A stretch of 64,000 bases of DNA from Maricaulis sp963975345 (GTDB lineage Bacteria; Pseudomonadota; Alphaproteobacteria; Caulobacterales; Maricaulaceae): positions 1 through 64,000 of the forward strand of contig NZ_CAXBGE010000004.1 in the NCBI RefSeq assembly GCF_963975345.1, in the 5' to 3' direction. The position numbers and the translations under genes were made by a program. Of this stretch, positions 32,089 to 43,314 are shown in pieces (position 1 is the stretch's first letter; the number at the start of each line of letters is the position of its first letter). Below the pieces are notes generated by a model. It had not been told where the DNA came from and ran no database searches. It saw nothing but the letters and a program-made list of their open reading frames with translations.

Positions 32089-33102
32089 TCAATCGCAATC
32101 GCGCGTCGGATTATCGCGTGTGAGCGCGCAAATCATCAGCCCGCCATTCGTCTCGCCATAGGTCGTGACCAGACGTTCGCGCAGGGTTGCCCATTTGTCG
32201 GCGCTGTCCTCGATGGCGGCTTCGACGCTGCGGCGGAAATTATCGCCCACCGTGCCGCGGCGCAGATTGCCAACACCGATGACCGGGTCGATCGGGCCGG
32301 TATCCTTGGCGAGATTGAAGTGGCGCAGTCTGTGCTGGCCCTGATCGCCGTAGAAACAGCCTTCCTCCTCATTGACGAAGGATTCCATGTCGAAGCAGCC
32401 GGAGATCAGACCGGCCGGGAAGGCCGGGTTGGCGGTGCGCAAATCGAGCCAGGGCGCGCGGCCGGTCTGGCCCAGCCCCGGAGGGTTTTCAATCCCGACC
32501 GGCTGGTTCGGATCGGCCTCGTCGACCCAATTGGAATGCGAGTAGAAGTCCTGACCGGCATGCAGGATCAGGCCGAGATGAGCGAGGACATTGCACTTGG
32601 CGCGGCCATGTTGGCTGCCGGCATAGACGCAATCGATATAGCTCGGGATTTGGCTGCCACGGATATCGCCATCCTCGTCGAGCAGGTCGGCAGCGTCGAG
32701 CACGGCGTGATCCAGATTGGACATCATTTGCGTCCGGCATTCGGTCAGGGAGGCCTGCGCCTCGGCAGCGCTGCGCGGATAGCCCGGCACGTCGAGATAA
32801 TCGCCAGCGCTGCAATGGGCATAGGAGGTCAGCATGCCGCGCCCACGGTCCGGTGCGCCGACTGCGCCGAATGAACCTTCGGCTCCAGCCAGACTGTCGA
32901 GCGTGTCGGCTTCGAAACAGGCATCGCCGGTGCGGCCATTCTCGCAGGCCAGGGCGTGGCGGGTGATGCGCGCATGCTCGGCATCCTGGCCCATGCCGCG
33001 AACGGTGCCATAGGCTTGGCTGGCGATCGGTGCCAAGCTGGCGATGACTAGCGTTGTGGCGGCCAGAAATGCGGCGCGCCGCCGGGTTTGAGCGTGTTTC
33101 AT
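32089..33102 (-). CDS. Secreted HET-C/zinc-phospholipase-like protein
   Basis: 337 residues. A twin-Arg-containing N-terminus (KHAQTRRRAAFLAATTLVIASLAPIASQAYG) is a signal peptide. The central motif AHLGLILHAGQDFYSHSNWVDEA is close to the LHxxQDFYSHSNWVEL signature of HET-C and VWA7-type proteins and recalls the metal-binding His/Asp pattern of zinc phospholipase C. Ten or more Cys (for example CENGRTGDACFEAD, CSAGDY, CRTQMM, CFDMESF) suggest disulphides in an exported protein. It may be a metal-dependent hydrolase acting on the envelope or on other cells; that is inference. Stands alone, downstream of the ScfR gene on the same strand. Confidence 0.7.
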   Translation of the reverse strand: MKHAQTRRRAAFLAATTLVIASLAPIASQAYGTVRGMGQDAEHARITRHALACENGRTGDACFEADTLDSLAGAEGSFGAVGAPDRGRGMLTSYAHCSAGDYLDVPGYPRSAAEAQASLTECRTQMMSNLDHAVLDAADLLDEDGDIRGSQIPSYIDCVYAGSQHGRAKCNVLAHLGLILHAGQDFYSHSNWVDEADPNQPVGIENPPGLGQTGRAPWLDLRTANPAFPAGLISGCFDMESFVNEEEGCFYGDQGQHRLRHFNLAKDTGPIDPVIGVGNLRRGTVGDNFRRSVEAAIEDSADKWATLRERLVTTYGETNGGLMICALTRDNPTRDCD

Positions 33103-33223
33103 GGGGTGTCCTTGCTTCGCGTAGCCGCAGCGTCACCCGGCAGCCGGTAGGGTAATATCCTCTAGGTATCCGCCGGGAAAGTCACGAGAAACCATGAATT
33201 TTCTGGGCGGCGTGCCGCGCAGC

Positions 33224-34654
33224 TTAGTCTTCGCCAAACGAGTAGGGCGATGCGCGCAACTGGTGCAGGTCCATGTGGAGCTTGCGATTGAGCGGGGGGA
33301 AGGCGCGTTGGGCACAGTCTTCGCGTTCGCACAGGCGGCAGGCAATCCCGACCGGCTGCACGCGGCCGCCCTCCAGCCCGTCGGCATGAACAATCTTGTC
33401 GGCATGGGCCCAATCGCAACCCAGCGCGATGGCGTGGATCACCGGACGTTGTCCGATCGGGGCAGCACTGACCTGACCACGCGCGATGGACAGATTGCGG
33501 GTTCCGTCGGGCAATTCGAAAGCCTGAACGAGCAGGCGTTCGGGCTGGCCGAGCGCGTCATAGAGATTCCATTTCGGACAGCCGCCGCCGGAGCGCGCAA
33601 ACGGCATGATGCCGCCGCCGAAGCGTTTGGAGACATTACCCGCTTGGTCGACCCGGATCATGAAGAAGGGCAGGCCGCGTGCGCCCGGACGCTGCAGCGT
33701 GGTGAGACGGTGGCAGACCTGTTCGAAACTGACCTCGAAGCGGCGTTGCAGCCGGTCGACATCATAGCGCGTCGCCTCGGCCGTTTTCAGCATGTCGCCA
33801 TAGGGCATGTGCACCGCGCCGGCGAAATAATTGGCCAGACCGATGCGGTAAAGCTTGCGCGCTTCGTCGGAGGGCAAATTGGCGCTCGCGCTCAGGGCAT
33901 CGAGCGTCTCCCCCAACTCGAGCGAGGCGAGCACAACCGCCATGTTGAAGGAGCGTGAGCCCGGTGCCAGCGCTTCGGACAAGAGCAGGCGGCGACCATG
34001 AAAGTCGAGCCGGCGGCGGGCGCCGGCCATGATCGTCTCATCGAGGACGCGGACGGCAAAGCCGTGCCGTTCCAGCAAATGGCGGGAGAGGGCGGCCTCG
34101 CATAGGCGCGGGCGAATGCCGGCCTGCTCGATCAGCGCCTCGGCGGCATCTTCCAGTTCGGGAAAATGGTTCTGGCGCGCATCGAGCGCATCGCGCACGC
34201 TTTCCAGCACCGCGCCCGGTCCACCATGGGCGGCACCGGGGCCGGACATGCGGCTGGCGAGATCGGCGGTCGCGGCATTGGTCTCGCGATAGGACTGGTA
34301 GAGCCGGGCAAAGGCTTCGGCGACGCGCGGATGTGCTTCGCTCAACTCGTTGAGCTCGATCCGGTCGAGTTCCATCCCGGCCAGTAGCGGGTCGGCCGCA
34401 GCCTCGCGCAGATCGGACAGTAATTGCTTGTCGGACTCTTGGGCGAAAGCGCGGACATCGACATCGAAGGCATCGGCGAGTGAGAGCAGAACCCGTGCCG
34501 TGACTGGGCGCTGATTGCGCTCCAGCAGATTGAGATAGCTCGGCGAGAGGCCGAGCGCCGTTGCCGTTTCGGCCTGGGTCAGGCCGCGCTCGCGCCGTAA
34601 ACGACGCAAACGCGCGCCGGCGAAGATCTTTTCGAGGGGTTGGGCTTCGCTCAT
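33224..34654 (-). CDS. Short-chain fatty acid regulator (ScfR/RamB family), XRE-type
   Basis: 476 residues. N-terminal XRE helix-turn-helix (about 10-70: LRRLRRERGLTQAETATALGLSPSYLNLLERNQRPVTA), a middle ImmA/IrrE-like domain lacking HExxH, and the C-terminal conserved domain with GIACRLCEREDCAQRAFPPLNR, the Cys trio typical of ScfRs. Members such as RamB and PrpR sense acyl-CoAs and control glyoxylate-bypass or methylcitrate genes. Here it diverges from isocitrate lyase with 146 bases between starts, the classic arrangement, so it probably controls aceA-aceB and itself. Confidence 0.92.
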   Translation of the reverse strand: MSEAQPLEKIFAGARLRRLRRERGLTQAETATALGLSPSYLNLLERNQRPVTARVLLSLADAFDVDVRAFAQESDKQLLSDLREAAADPLLAGMELDRIELNELSEAHPRVAEAFARLYQSYRETNAATADLASRMSGPGAAHGGPGAVLESVRDALDARQNHFPELEDAAEALIEQAGIRPRLCEAALSRHLLERHGFAVRVLDETIMAGARRRLDFHGRRLLLSEALAPGSRSFNMAVVLASLELGETLDALSASANLPSDEARKLYRIGLANYFAGAVHMPYGDMLKTAEATRYDVDRLQRRFEVSFEQVCHRLTTLQRPGARGLPFFMIRVDQAGNVSKRFGGGIMPFARSGGGCPKWNLYDALGQPERLLVQAFELPDGTRNLSIARGQVSAAPIGQRPVIHAIALGCDWAHADKIVHADGLEGGRVQPVGIACRLCEREDCAQRAFPPLNRKLHMDLHQLRASPYSFGED

Positions 34655-34800
34655 GTTTTGTACCGAAATTTACAAGATGACATCATTACAGTGTAATTTG
34701 TATACACCGTGTCCGCTTTCTATGGAAGGCTTTGTGGACAGGCGCTATTCCGTTTGACACCGTAGGGGCAATTCAACTCCCACAGTTACGGTGAAAAAAA
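34655..34800. promoter_or_regulatory. ScfR-aceA divergent regulatory region with three inverted repeats
   Basis: Three closely spaced symmetric sites: TTGTA (34658-34662)/TACAA (34671-34675); TTACA-G-TGTAA (34686-34696); and TGTATACA (34699-34706). All share a TGTA/TACA core, suggesting repeated binding of one regulator, most likely ScfR itself. A TTGACA at about 34755 may be the aceA -35 box. The aceA start codon is preceded by an A-run and no clear Shine-Dalgarno. Confidence 0.6.
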
Positions 34801-36087
34801 ATGACAAGCTTTAAAGATCTGGTTCCCGGTGCCGCTGCCGACCGTTTTGACGGTATTGAGCGCGGCTATGGCGTCGATGATGTCCTCAAACTGCGCGGCT
34901 CGGTCCAGATCCGCAACACGCTGGCTGAACGCGGTGCGGAAAAGCTCTGGGACCTGCTCAAGACTGAGCCCTATATCAATGCGCTCGGCGCGATGTCGGG
35001 CAATCAGGCGATGCAACAGGTGCGCGCCGGTTTGAAGGCGATCTATCTGTCGGGCTGGCAAGTTGCCGCCGACGCCAATGTCGCTGGCGCCATGTATCCC
35101 GACCAGTCGCTCTATCCGGCCAATTCGGGTCCCGAGCTGGCGCGCAAGATCAATCGTACCCTGCAGCGCGCCGACCAGGTCGAGTTTTCCGAAGGCAATG
35201 TGACGCGCGACTGGTTTGCCCCGATCGTTGCCGATGCCGAAGCCGGCTTTGGCGGACCGCTCAACTGCTTCGAGATCATGAAAGCCTATATCGAGGCGGG
35301 CGCTGCCGGCGTTCACTTCGAAGACCAGCTCGCTTCGGAAAAGAAATGCGGCCATCTGGGCGGCAAGGTTTTGATCCCGACCCAGGCACATGAGCGCAAT
35401 CTGATCGCCGCGCGTCTCGCCGCTGATGTCATGGGCGTCTCGACCATCACCGTCGCCCGCACCGACGCGGAAAGCGCCAAGCTTTTGACCTCAGACATTG
35501 ACGAGCGCGACCATCCCTTCATCGATTTTGAGGCCGGGCGCACGCCAGAGGGCTTCTTCCGCATCAAGGACGGTGTCGGCGTCGATCATTGCATCGCGCG
35601 CTCGATCGAATACGGCAAATATGCCGACCTGTTGTGGTGGGAAACATCCAAGCCGAATCTCGACGAGGCGCGCCGCTTCGCCGAAGCCGTGCACAAGGTC
35701 TATCCCGGCAAGATGATGGCCTATAACTGCTCGCCAAGCTTCAACTGGGAAGCCAATCTGGACCAGGCCACGATCGCTAAATATCAGCGTGAGCTGGGCG
35801 CGATGGGCTATAAATACCAGTTCGTGACCCTGGCCGGCTTCCACAGCCTGAACCACTCAATGTTCGAGCTGGCGCGTGGCTACAAGGATCGCGGCATGGC
35901 GGCCTATTCCGAGCTTCAGCAGGCTGAATTTGCCTCCGAAGCCGATGGCTACACGGCGACGCGTCACCAGCGCGAAGTCGGCACCGGTTATTTCGACAAG
36001 GTCTCGCTGGCGCTGACCGGCGGTACCTCCTCGACGACCGCGATGGGCGAGTCGACCGAGTCGTCGCAGTTCGAAGCCGCCGAATAA
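34801..36087 (+). CDS. aceA: Isocitrate lyase
   Basis: 428 residues, the normal bacterial length. The catalytic signature KKCGHLGGK is at residues 181-189 with the base Cys183; other conserved blocks are SGWQVAADAN, YPDQSLYPANSGP, ADAEAGFGG and YNCSPSFNW. It splits isocitrate into glyoxylate and succinate, the first glyoxylate-bypass step needed for growth on acetate or fatty acids. It diverges from the ScfR regulator and is followed by malate synthase. No obvious Shine-Dalgarno precedes the ATG (GGTGAAAAAAA), which may mean translation depends on an unstructured A-rich leader. Confidence 0.97.
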   Translation: MTSFKDLVPGAAADRFDGIERGYGVDDVLKLRGSVQIRNTLAERGAEKLWDLLKTEPYINALGAMSGNQAMQQVRAGLKAIYLSGWQVAADANVAGAMYPDQSLYPANSGPELARKINRTLQRADQVEFSEGNVTRDWFAPIVADAEAGFGGPLNCFEIMKAYIEAGAAGVHFEDQLASEKKCGHLGGKVLIPTQAHERNLIAARLAADVMGVSTITVARTDAESAKLLTSDIDERDHPFIDFEAGRTPEGFFRIKDGVGVDHCIARSIEYGKYADLLWWETSKPNLDEARRFAEAVHKVYPGKMMAYNCSPSFNWEANLDQATIAKYQRELGAMGYKYQFVTLAGFHSLNHSMFELARGYKDRGMAAYSELQQAEFASEADGYTATRHQREVGTGYFDKVSLALTGGTSSTTAMGESTESSQFEAAE

Positions 36088-36106
36088 GCATTCGGGCTTT
36101 CGGGTC

Positions 36107-36145
36107 CGAAGCGGGGTGCGCGCCCCAAACGTGCGCCCCGCATCC
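36107..36145 (+). other. Intercistronic hairpin between aceA and aceB
   Basis: GCGGGG(T)GCGC and GCGCCCCGC, separated by CGCCCCAAACGT-like sequence, form an imperfect GC-rich stem in the 80-base gap. It may act as a partial terminator or mRNA-stability element setting the aceA:aceB ratio. Boundaries approximate. Confidence 0.45.
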
Positions 36146-36167
36146 CTTTTGCCGACAGGAGACAGCC

Positions 36168-37808
36168 ATGACACAGATTACACCGAGCGGCGTTGAGATC
36201 CTGGGCCATCTCGAGCCGGGCTATGGCGAAATTCTCAGCCATGATGCGCTCGTTTTCCTGGCCGGCCTGCATCGCCGGTTCGAGAAGCGTCGCCAATCGC
36301 TGCTGCGCCATCGCACCGAGCGCCAGGCCGAGTTGAATGCCGGCGCCCTGCTGATGTTCCCCCACGAGACCGCCGATATTCGCGCCAGCGAGTGGAAAGT
36401 CCGCGCGGCCCCCGCCGATCTGCTTGATCGCCGCGTTGAGATCACCGGTCCGGTGGATCGTAAAATGGTCGTCAATGCGCTCAATTCCGGCGCCAAATGC
36501 TTCATGGCCGATTTCGAAGACGCGACCGCGCCGAGCTGGTCCAATCTCCTTGAGGGCCAGATCAATCTGCGCGATGCCGTGCGACGCGAGATCGATTATG
36601 TCGACGAGAAAAACGGCAAACGTTACGCCATCAATCAAGACGCTGCGGTGCTGATTGTGCGCCCGCGCGGTTTGCATCTCGAAGAGCGCAATCTCCGGAT
36701 CAACGGTCAGGCCATCTCCGGAGCGCTATTCGATTTCGGCCTCTATCTGTTCAATAACCACGCCGCTTTGAAAGAGCGTGGGACGGGGCCGTATTTCTAC
36801 CTGCCCAAGATCGAGTCCCGTTTCGAGGCGCGCCTGTGGAGCCTGGTCTTCCAGCATGCCGAGGACGAGCTCGGTCTTGAGCGGGGCACGATCCGCGCCA
36901 CGGTCCTGATCGAAACCCTGCCGGCCAGTTTCGAGCTCGACGAGATCCTGTACGAGCTGCGCGGCAATATTGTCGCCCTCAATTGCGGTCGCTGGGATTA
37001 TATCTTCAGCTATATCAAACGTCTGCAGGCACGGCCGGAACATGTTCTGCCCGACCGCTCGGCGGTGACGATGAAGACCGGCTTCATGAGCGCCTATTCC
37101 AAACGCGTCGTTGCGGTGTGCCATCGCCGTGGTGCGCATGCGATGGGCGGCATGTCGGCCTTCATCCCGGTCAAGGGCGATGAAGCGGCCAATGATGCCG
37201 CGCTCGAGCAAGTGCGCCAGGACAAGCTGCGCGAGGTCAAGAACGGCCATGACGGCACATGGGTGGCGCATCCCGATCTCGTCCCCGTCGCCAAGGCGGT
37301 GTTCGACCAACACATGCCGCAGGCCAACCAGATCGATTTCGTCGATGAGTTTGCGATGCCGGTCACGACCCGGGATCTGCTGACCGCGCCGCAAGGCGAG
37401 ATCACTGACGCCGGCGTCGCCGACAATATCGATGTCGCGATCCGCTATGTCGCCTCTTGGTTGGGCGGGCGCGGTGCAGTGCCGATCCGCAATCTGATGG
37501 AGGATGCGGCGACCGCCGAAATCGCCCGGGCCCAGCTCTGGCAGTGGCGCCGTTTCAACAAGTCCACCGCCGAGGGCACCGCCCTGACAGCGGCCACGCT
37601 CGAGGGCCAGATCGAAGCGACCTGCAAGGTGTTGCAAAACGAGGTTGCCGGCCAGACCGAGCTGCAGAACCAGATCCGTCAGGCGACGACCATCCTCCAC
37701 GATCTCGTCCTATCGGAAGATTTCGTCGAATTCCTCACCCTGCCGGCCTATGACATCCTGACCGAGGGTCTGAAGAAATCGATGCGCCTCAAGGAGTTCG
37801 AGGACTGA
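36168..37808 (+). CDS. aceB: Malate synthase A
   Basis: 546 residues, the length of the A isoform (G would be about 720). Conserved blocks: MADFEDATAPSW with acidic metal-binding residues, RPRGLHLEERN, ATVLIETLPASFELDEILYELR with the Glu ligand, NCGRWDYIFSYIK, MGGMSAFIPVK, and the catalytic Asp region NLMEDAATAEIARAQLWQWRR. It condenses glyoxylate with acetyl-CoA to malate, completing the glyoxylate bypass with aceA. AGGAGA lies eight bases before the ATG. An intrinsic terminator ends the operon. Confidence 0.96.
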   Translation: MTQITPSGVEILGHLEPGYGEILSHDALVFLAGLHRRFEKRRQSLLRHRTERQAELNAGALLMFPHETADIRASEWKVRAAPADLLDRRVEITGPVDRKMVVNALNSGAKCFMADFEDATAPSWSNLLEGQINLRDAVRREIDYVDEKNGKRYAINQDAAVLIVRPRGLHLEERNLRINGQAISGALFDFGLYLFNNHAALKERGTGPYFYLPKIESRFEARLWSLVFQHAEDELGLERGTIRATVLIETLPASFELDEILYELRGNIVALNCGRWDYIFSYIKRLQARPEHVLPDRSAVTMKTGFMSAYSKRVVAVCHRRGAHAMGGMSAFIPVKGDEAANDAALEQVRQDKLREVKNGHDGTWVAHPDLVPVAKAVFDQHMPQANQIDFVDEFAMPVTTRDLLTAPQGEITDAGVADNIDVAIRYVASWLGGRGAVPIRNLMEDAATAEIARAQLWQWRRFNKSTAEGTALTAATLEGQIEATCKVLQNEVAGQTELQNQIRQATTILHDLVLSEDFVEFLTLPAYDILTEGLKKSMRLKEFED

Positions 37809-37833
37809 GGTCTTCGCCTTCCAGACCCCAAAG

Positions 37834-37868
37834 AAAAGACCGGTTGCGAGCGTCGCAGCCGGTCTTTT
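37834..37868. terminator. Intrinsic terminator after aceB
   Basis: AAAAGACCGG-TTGCGA, loop GCG, TCGCAG-CCGGTCTTTT: a 16-bp stem with one G-T pair, A-run before and T-run after, functioning in both directions between convergent aceB and the lipoprotein gene. The AAAGACCGG core is shared with the terminator at 9294. Confidence 0.92.
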
Positions 37869-37892
37869 CATGCACTCAAATGAATCTGCGGA

Positions 37893-38404
37893 TCAGGAGC
37901 CGGTCTCCGTTGCCGGCATTACATAACCGCACATATCGGACAGTTTCCAGCCTTCGGCGGTCTGTTCGAAACGGCAGCTGAGATAATCGCGCATGGCGCT
38001 GCCATAGGGTGGCGGCGCATCGACCAGCGGGGTTTCTGCTGGCGGAGCGACGCGGCTGAAATTGGCCTGCGGGTAGACCAGAACCTGCCGGACGGTCTCC
38101 GTTGCGGCGACGCGCGGATCATCGATGATGCAGAGCGGCGGTTGGGACAACATGCCCACCAGCGTGCCCTCGGTCTGGCCCGGTGCACCCCAGACCCAGG
38201 CCCGCAGCAAAGGGTCGCGGCGAATGAACGCATTGCGCAGTGCGCTCGGCGCCAAGGTCTGGCTCACCGCGGTTTCATTATGGCTGATGATGGCAGCAAA
38301 GGCGGCCATCTCATGGGGCTGTGGCGCCCGGCAAGCGGGCACGGTCTCGGTGGCGCAGGCGGCCAGCAGGCTGGTCGCGGCAAGGCTCAGAACTACTACA
38401 CGCT

Positions 38405-38408
<4 letters not shown>
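37893..38408 (-). CDS. Lipoprotein of unknown function, coupled to acs
   Basis: 171 residues with a lipobox (TSLLAACA, Cys near 18). The mature part has several Cys (CRAP, LCIID, LSCRFEQ, DMCGYV) and no recognised domain. Its ATG overlaps the acetyl-CoA synthetase stop by four bases, so it is translated from the acs message, which is unusual for an envelope lipoprotein. The aceB terminator lies just past its stop. Function unknown; the overlap may simply reflect genome compaction. Confidence 0.75.
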
Positions 38409-40357
<1,949 letters not shown>

Positions 40358-40518
40358 GGCGGAACTCCAAGTTGTGCGACCGGGTGACAATCAGTTTAAC
40401 CCATCGCGGCATTCTCGATAATCCCTGAGAACATCATGAAATCGAGGGTTTTGGGTTCAAATTCCGGGTGCGGTGCGCGCGTCGCGCATCAGGTGGCCGT
40501 TTCAGTTGGCGCTTCTGA

Positions 40519-42279
40519 TCAGGCTTGCAGACCTTCGGCCCGGAGCGTTGTTGCCGGGTCGAGGGTGCGCATGGCGGCATATTGCGACAGGAAGACCTCG
40601 CCGCTGAGCTCATCGAGGAAGCCGGCCGCGCCGAGTCGGTCACTGACCGGGCCGATCACTTCGGACAGATGCAGTTTCACATCGGCATCCTGGAGGCGAT
40701 GATTGATCGCGCGCAGGCTTTCCAGCGCGCTGGCATCGACGAAATTGACCGCCGGGAACATCAGCACGAAATCGGTGATGCCCTCATTATGGGCGATGAT
40801 GTCGGCGACCAGCTCCTCGAGAAAGCGCGCATTGGCAAAATACAGCGCCCCGTCGACGCGCAGCGCGTAGACATGCGGTGAAATGACCACGTCATGCCGG
40901 TGCGGATTGCGGAAATGATGTGTGCCGGGAACCTGTCCGACCCGGGTCCAGTGCGGGCTCATCGTGCGCTGCAGGGCGGCGCCGACCGAGATGACCACGC
41001 CCAGTGTCAGTCCCAGCTCGACGCCGAGGAAAAGCACACCGAACAGGGTCAAAAATGCGGCCGCACCGTCGGCCGGCGCGTATTTCCAGGCTTTCCAGAG
41101 CCCGCCAAAATCGGCCAGCTTGGCGACCGCCACCAGAATGGTTGCCGCCAGGGTTGCCTTGGGCAGGAAGTGAAACAGCGGCGTTAAAAAGACGGCGACA
41201 GCCAGGATGATGACGGCGGTGAAGACACCCGCCAGCGGCGTCTGGGCCCCGGCGGCCTCATTGACCACTGAACGGGCGAAGCCGCCTGTCACCGGATAGC
41301 CGCCGGTCAGGGCTGCAGCGGCATTGGCTGCACCCAGTCCGATCAGTTCGCGATCCGGATTGACGCTCTCGCGCCGCCGCGCCGCCAGCGACTGGCCGAC
41401 CGAGACGCTTTCGACAAAGCCGATCAGCGAGATCAGCGCTGCCGGCCCGATCAGGGCGCGCCAAATCGTCAGGTCGACCAGTGGGAGCTGGAAGGGCGGC
41501 AGGCCAGTCGGCAGGGTGCCGACCACGGCCAGTTCGGCACTGGTGTCGAGATGAAGTCCCCAGGCGATGGCCGTCGCGATCACGACGAGGGCGCCTGGCG
41601 CGGCGCGCGCGAGGCCTGTTGCCAAGCTGGGTTCGAGATTCAACCGGGTCAGCAGGCGCGGCAATACCGTGCGGCCCGCGACGAGGAAGACAATACTGCC
41701 AATGCCGATGACCAGCGCTGCCAGATTGATGGCGCTCATCTGCCCGCTCATCGACAAGATGAGTTCCGGCAAGGTCGCGCCGTGAGAGCTGATTCCGAGG
41801 ATGTGCTTGGCTTGGCTGGCCATGATCAGCACAGTCGAAGCCGTGACGAAGGCGCCGACTACAGGCCGGCTGAGGAAGTTTGAGACACTGCCCAGCTTGA
41901 ACAGGCCGAACAGCAGCAGGAAAAAGCTGGAGAGCGCGGCCAACGCCCCGGCGGCGGCCATTTGCTGGGCCGGATCGGTCAGGCCGAGATTGCCGATTGC
42001 GGCCGCCGTCATCAGCGAGACGACGGCGACGGGCCCGACTGCGAGCACCCGGCTCGAGCCGAACAGGGCATAGGCCAGCAGCGGCGCGATCGAGGCGTAG
42101 AGCCCCGCCTGGGCCGGCAGGCCGGCGAGCAGGGCGTAGGCGAGGCTTTGCGGGATCAGCAGGATCGCGGTGATCAGGCTGGCGAGCGCGTCCTCGCCGA
42201 AGGTGCGGCGGCTATAGCCCTCCAGCCATTGCAGGCCGGGCAGCACCCGTTTGGCGCGCTTGAACAATTCAGACTGCAT
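40519..42279 (-). CDS. SulP-family anion transporter with STAS domain
   Basis: 586 residues. About 12 hydrophobic segments occupy residues 20-430, with the SulP signature region (PQSLAYALLAGLPAQAGLYASIAPLLAYALFGSSR) near 43-77, and a STAS domain at about 455-565 (LYFANARFLEELVADI, VLMFPAVNFVDASALESL). Members exchange sulphate, bicarbonate or other anions. The gene overlaps the upstream persulfide-dioxygenase-like gene by 11 bases, a pairing known from sulphide-detoxification operons, so it may export sulphite or sulphate-type products; the direction is inference. Confidence 0.9.
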   Translation of the reverse strand: MQSELFKRAKRVLPGLQWLEGYSRRTFGEDALASLITAILLIPQSLAYALLAGLPAQAGLYASIAPLLAYALFGSSRVLAVGPVAVVSLMTAAAIGNLGLTDPAQQMAAAGALAALSSFFLLLFGLFKLGSVSNFLSRPVVGAFVTASTVLIMASQAKHILGISSHGATLPELILSMSGQMSAINLAALVIGIGSIVFLVAGRTVLPRLLTRLNLEPSLATGLARAAPGALVVIATAIAWGLHLDTSAELAVVGTLPTGLPPFQLPLVDLTIWRALIGPAALISLIGFVESVSVGQSLAARRRESVNPDRELIGLGAANAAAALTGGYPVTGGFARSVVNEAAGAQTPLAGVFTAVIILAVAVFLTPLFHFLPKATLAATILVAVAKLADFGGLWKAWKYAPADGAAAFLTLFGVLFLGVELGLTLGVVISVGAALQRTMSPHWTRVGQVPGTHHFRNPHRHDVVISPHVYALRVDGALYFANARFLEELVADIIAHNEGITDFVLMFPAVNFVDASALESLRAINHRLQDADVKLHLSEVIGPVSDRLGAAGFLDELSGEVFLSQYAAMRTLDPATTLRAEGLQA

Positions 42280-43138
42280 CGAGCGGGATTTTCAGATAGC
42301 GGCGGCCATTGGCGGCCGGCTCGGGCAAATGCCCGGCGCGCATATTGACCTGAACCGAAGGCAGGATCAGCGTCGGCATCGACAGGGTCGCATCGCGCGT
42401 TGTGCGCATCTCGACGAATTCGGCCTCACTCGTGCCGGCCTTGAGATGGATATTCGTCGCCTTTTGTTCCCCCACCGTGCTTTCCCACTGATAATGCTCG
42501 CGGCCCGGCGCCATGTAATCATGGCACATGAAGAGCCGCGTCGCGTCGGGCAGGGCGTAGATTTTCTGGATCGAGTGGTAGAGCGTCGCCGCATCGCCGC
42601 CCGGGAAGTCACAGCGCGCGGTGCCGAAATCGGGCATGAAAAGCGTGTCGCCGACAAAGCCGGCATCGCCGATATGATAGACCTGACAGGCCGGCGTATG
42701 CCCCGGCGTCCAGATCGCCTCGGCCTCGATCTCGCCAATCAGGAAGCGCTCGCCATCCTCGAACAAATGATCGAATTGCGAGCCGTCATGGGCGAAGTCC
42801 GGCCCGGCATCGAAGATCTCGCCAAACACGTCCTGCACTTGGCTGACATGATTGCCGATCCCGATCTTGCCGCCGAGCCTGTCCTTGAGATAAGGCGCGG
42901 CCGAGAGATGATCGGCATGGACATGGGTTTCCAGTATCCAGTCCACCGAAAGCCCCTCAGCGCGCACGAAACCGATCAGCGCATCGGCAGACTGGGTGTG
43001 GGTGCGCCCCGAGGTCGGGCAATAATTGAGCACCGAGTCGATAATCGCAGCACGCTTTGTTTGCGCATCCCAAACGACATAGCTGACGGTAAACGTGTCC
43101 GGCTCGAAGAAGGATTTGATCTCGGGCATGCGCTTCAT
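42269..43138 (-). CDS. Persulfide dioxygenase-like MBL-fold metallohydrolase (ETHE1/Blh type)
   Basis: 289 residues. The metallo-beta-lactamase motif is ETHVHADHLSAAPYLK (THxHxDH near residue 71); further ligands are TPGHTPACQVYHIGD and FVGDTLFMPDFGTARCDFPGG, then CHDY. The opening DTFTVSYVVWDAQTKRAAIIDSVLNY and the RCDFPGGDA segment are characteristic of the Blh/ETHE1 persulfide dioxygenase group, which oxidises glutathione persulfide to sulphite using Fe(II). Co-translated with the SulP transporter. No BigR/SqrR-type regulator gene lies beside it; it shares a divergent promoter region with hisR. Confidence 0.87.
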   Translation of the reverse strand: MKRMPEIKSFFEPDTFTVSYVVWDAQTKRAAIIDSVLNYCPTSGRTHTQSADALIGFVRAEGLSVDWILETHVHADHLSAAPYLKDRLGGKIGIGNHVSQVQDVFGEIFDAGPDFAHDGSQFDHLFEDGERFLIGEIEAEAIWTPGHTPACQVYHIGDAGFVGDTLFMPDFGTARCDFPGGDAATLYHSIQKIYALPDATRLFMCHDYMAPGREHYQWESTVGEQKATNIHLKAGTSEAEFVEMRTTRDATLSMPTLILPSVQVNMRAGHLPEPAANGRRYLKIPLDAV

Positions 43139-43268
43139 CGATAGGCTCCTGGGACGCGGCTCTGTGAGTTAGTCTGTAGGCCATATCGCTGCGCTGCAAA
43201 ACTGCCCAGATGCGTCGGGCCAGAATTCCCCCGTCTCAAGCCCGCGCAATCCCTGCATTTGCCCCATT

Positions 43269-43286
43269 GTGTTAGCGCGCTAACAC
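43269..43286. promoter_or_regulatory. HisR operator candidate, 18-bp perfect palindrome
   Basis: GTGTTAGCG followed by CGCTAACAC, centred about 37 bases upstream of the hisR ATG. The CTAA/TTAG arms and 18-bp symmetry suit a TrpR-like repressor. It probably mediates autorepression of the his operon in response to histidine. Confidence 0.78.
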
Positions 43287-43314
43287 GCTATACCGCCGCT
43301 CAGGAGGACGATCC

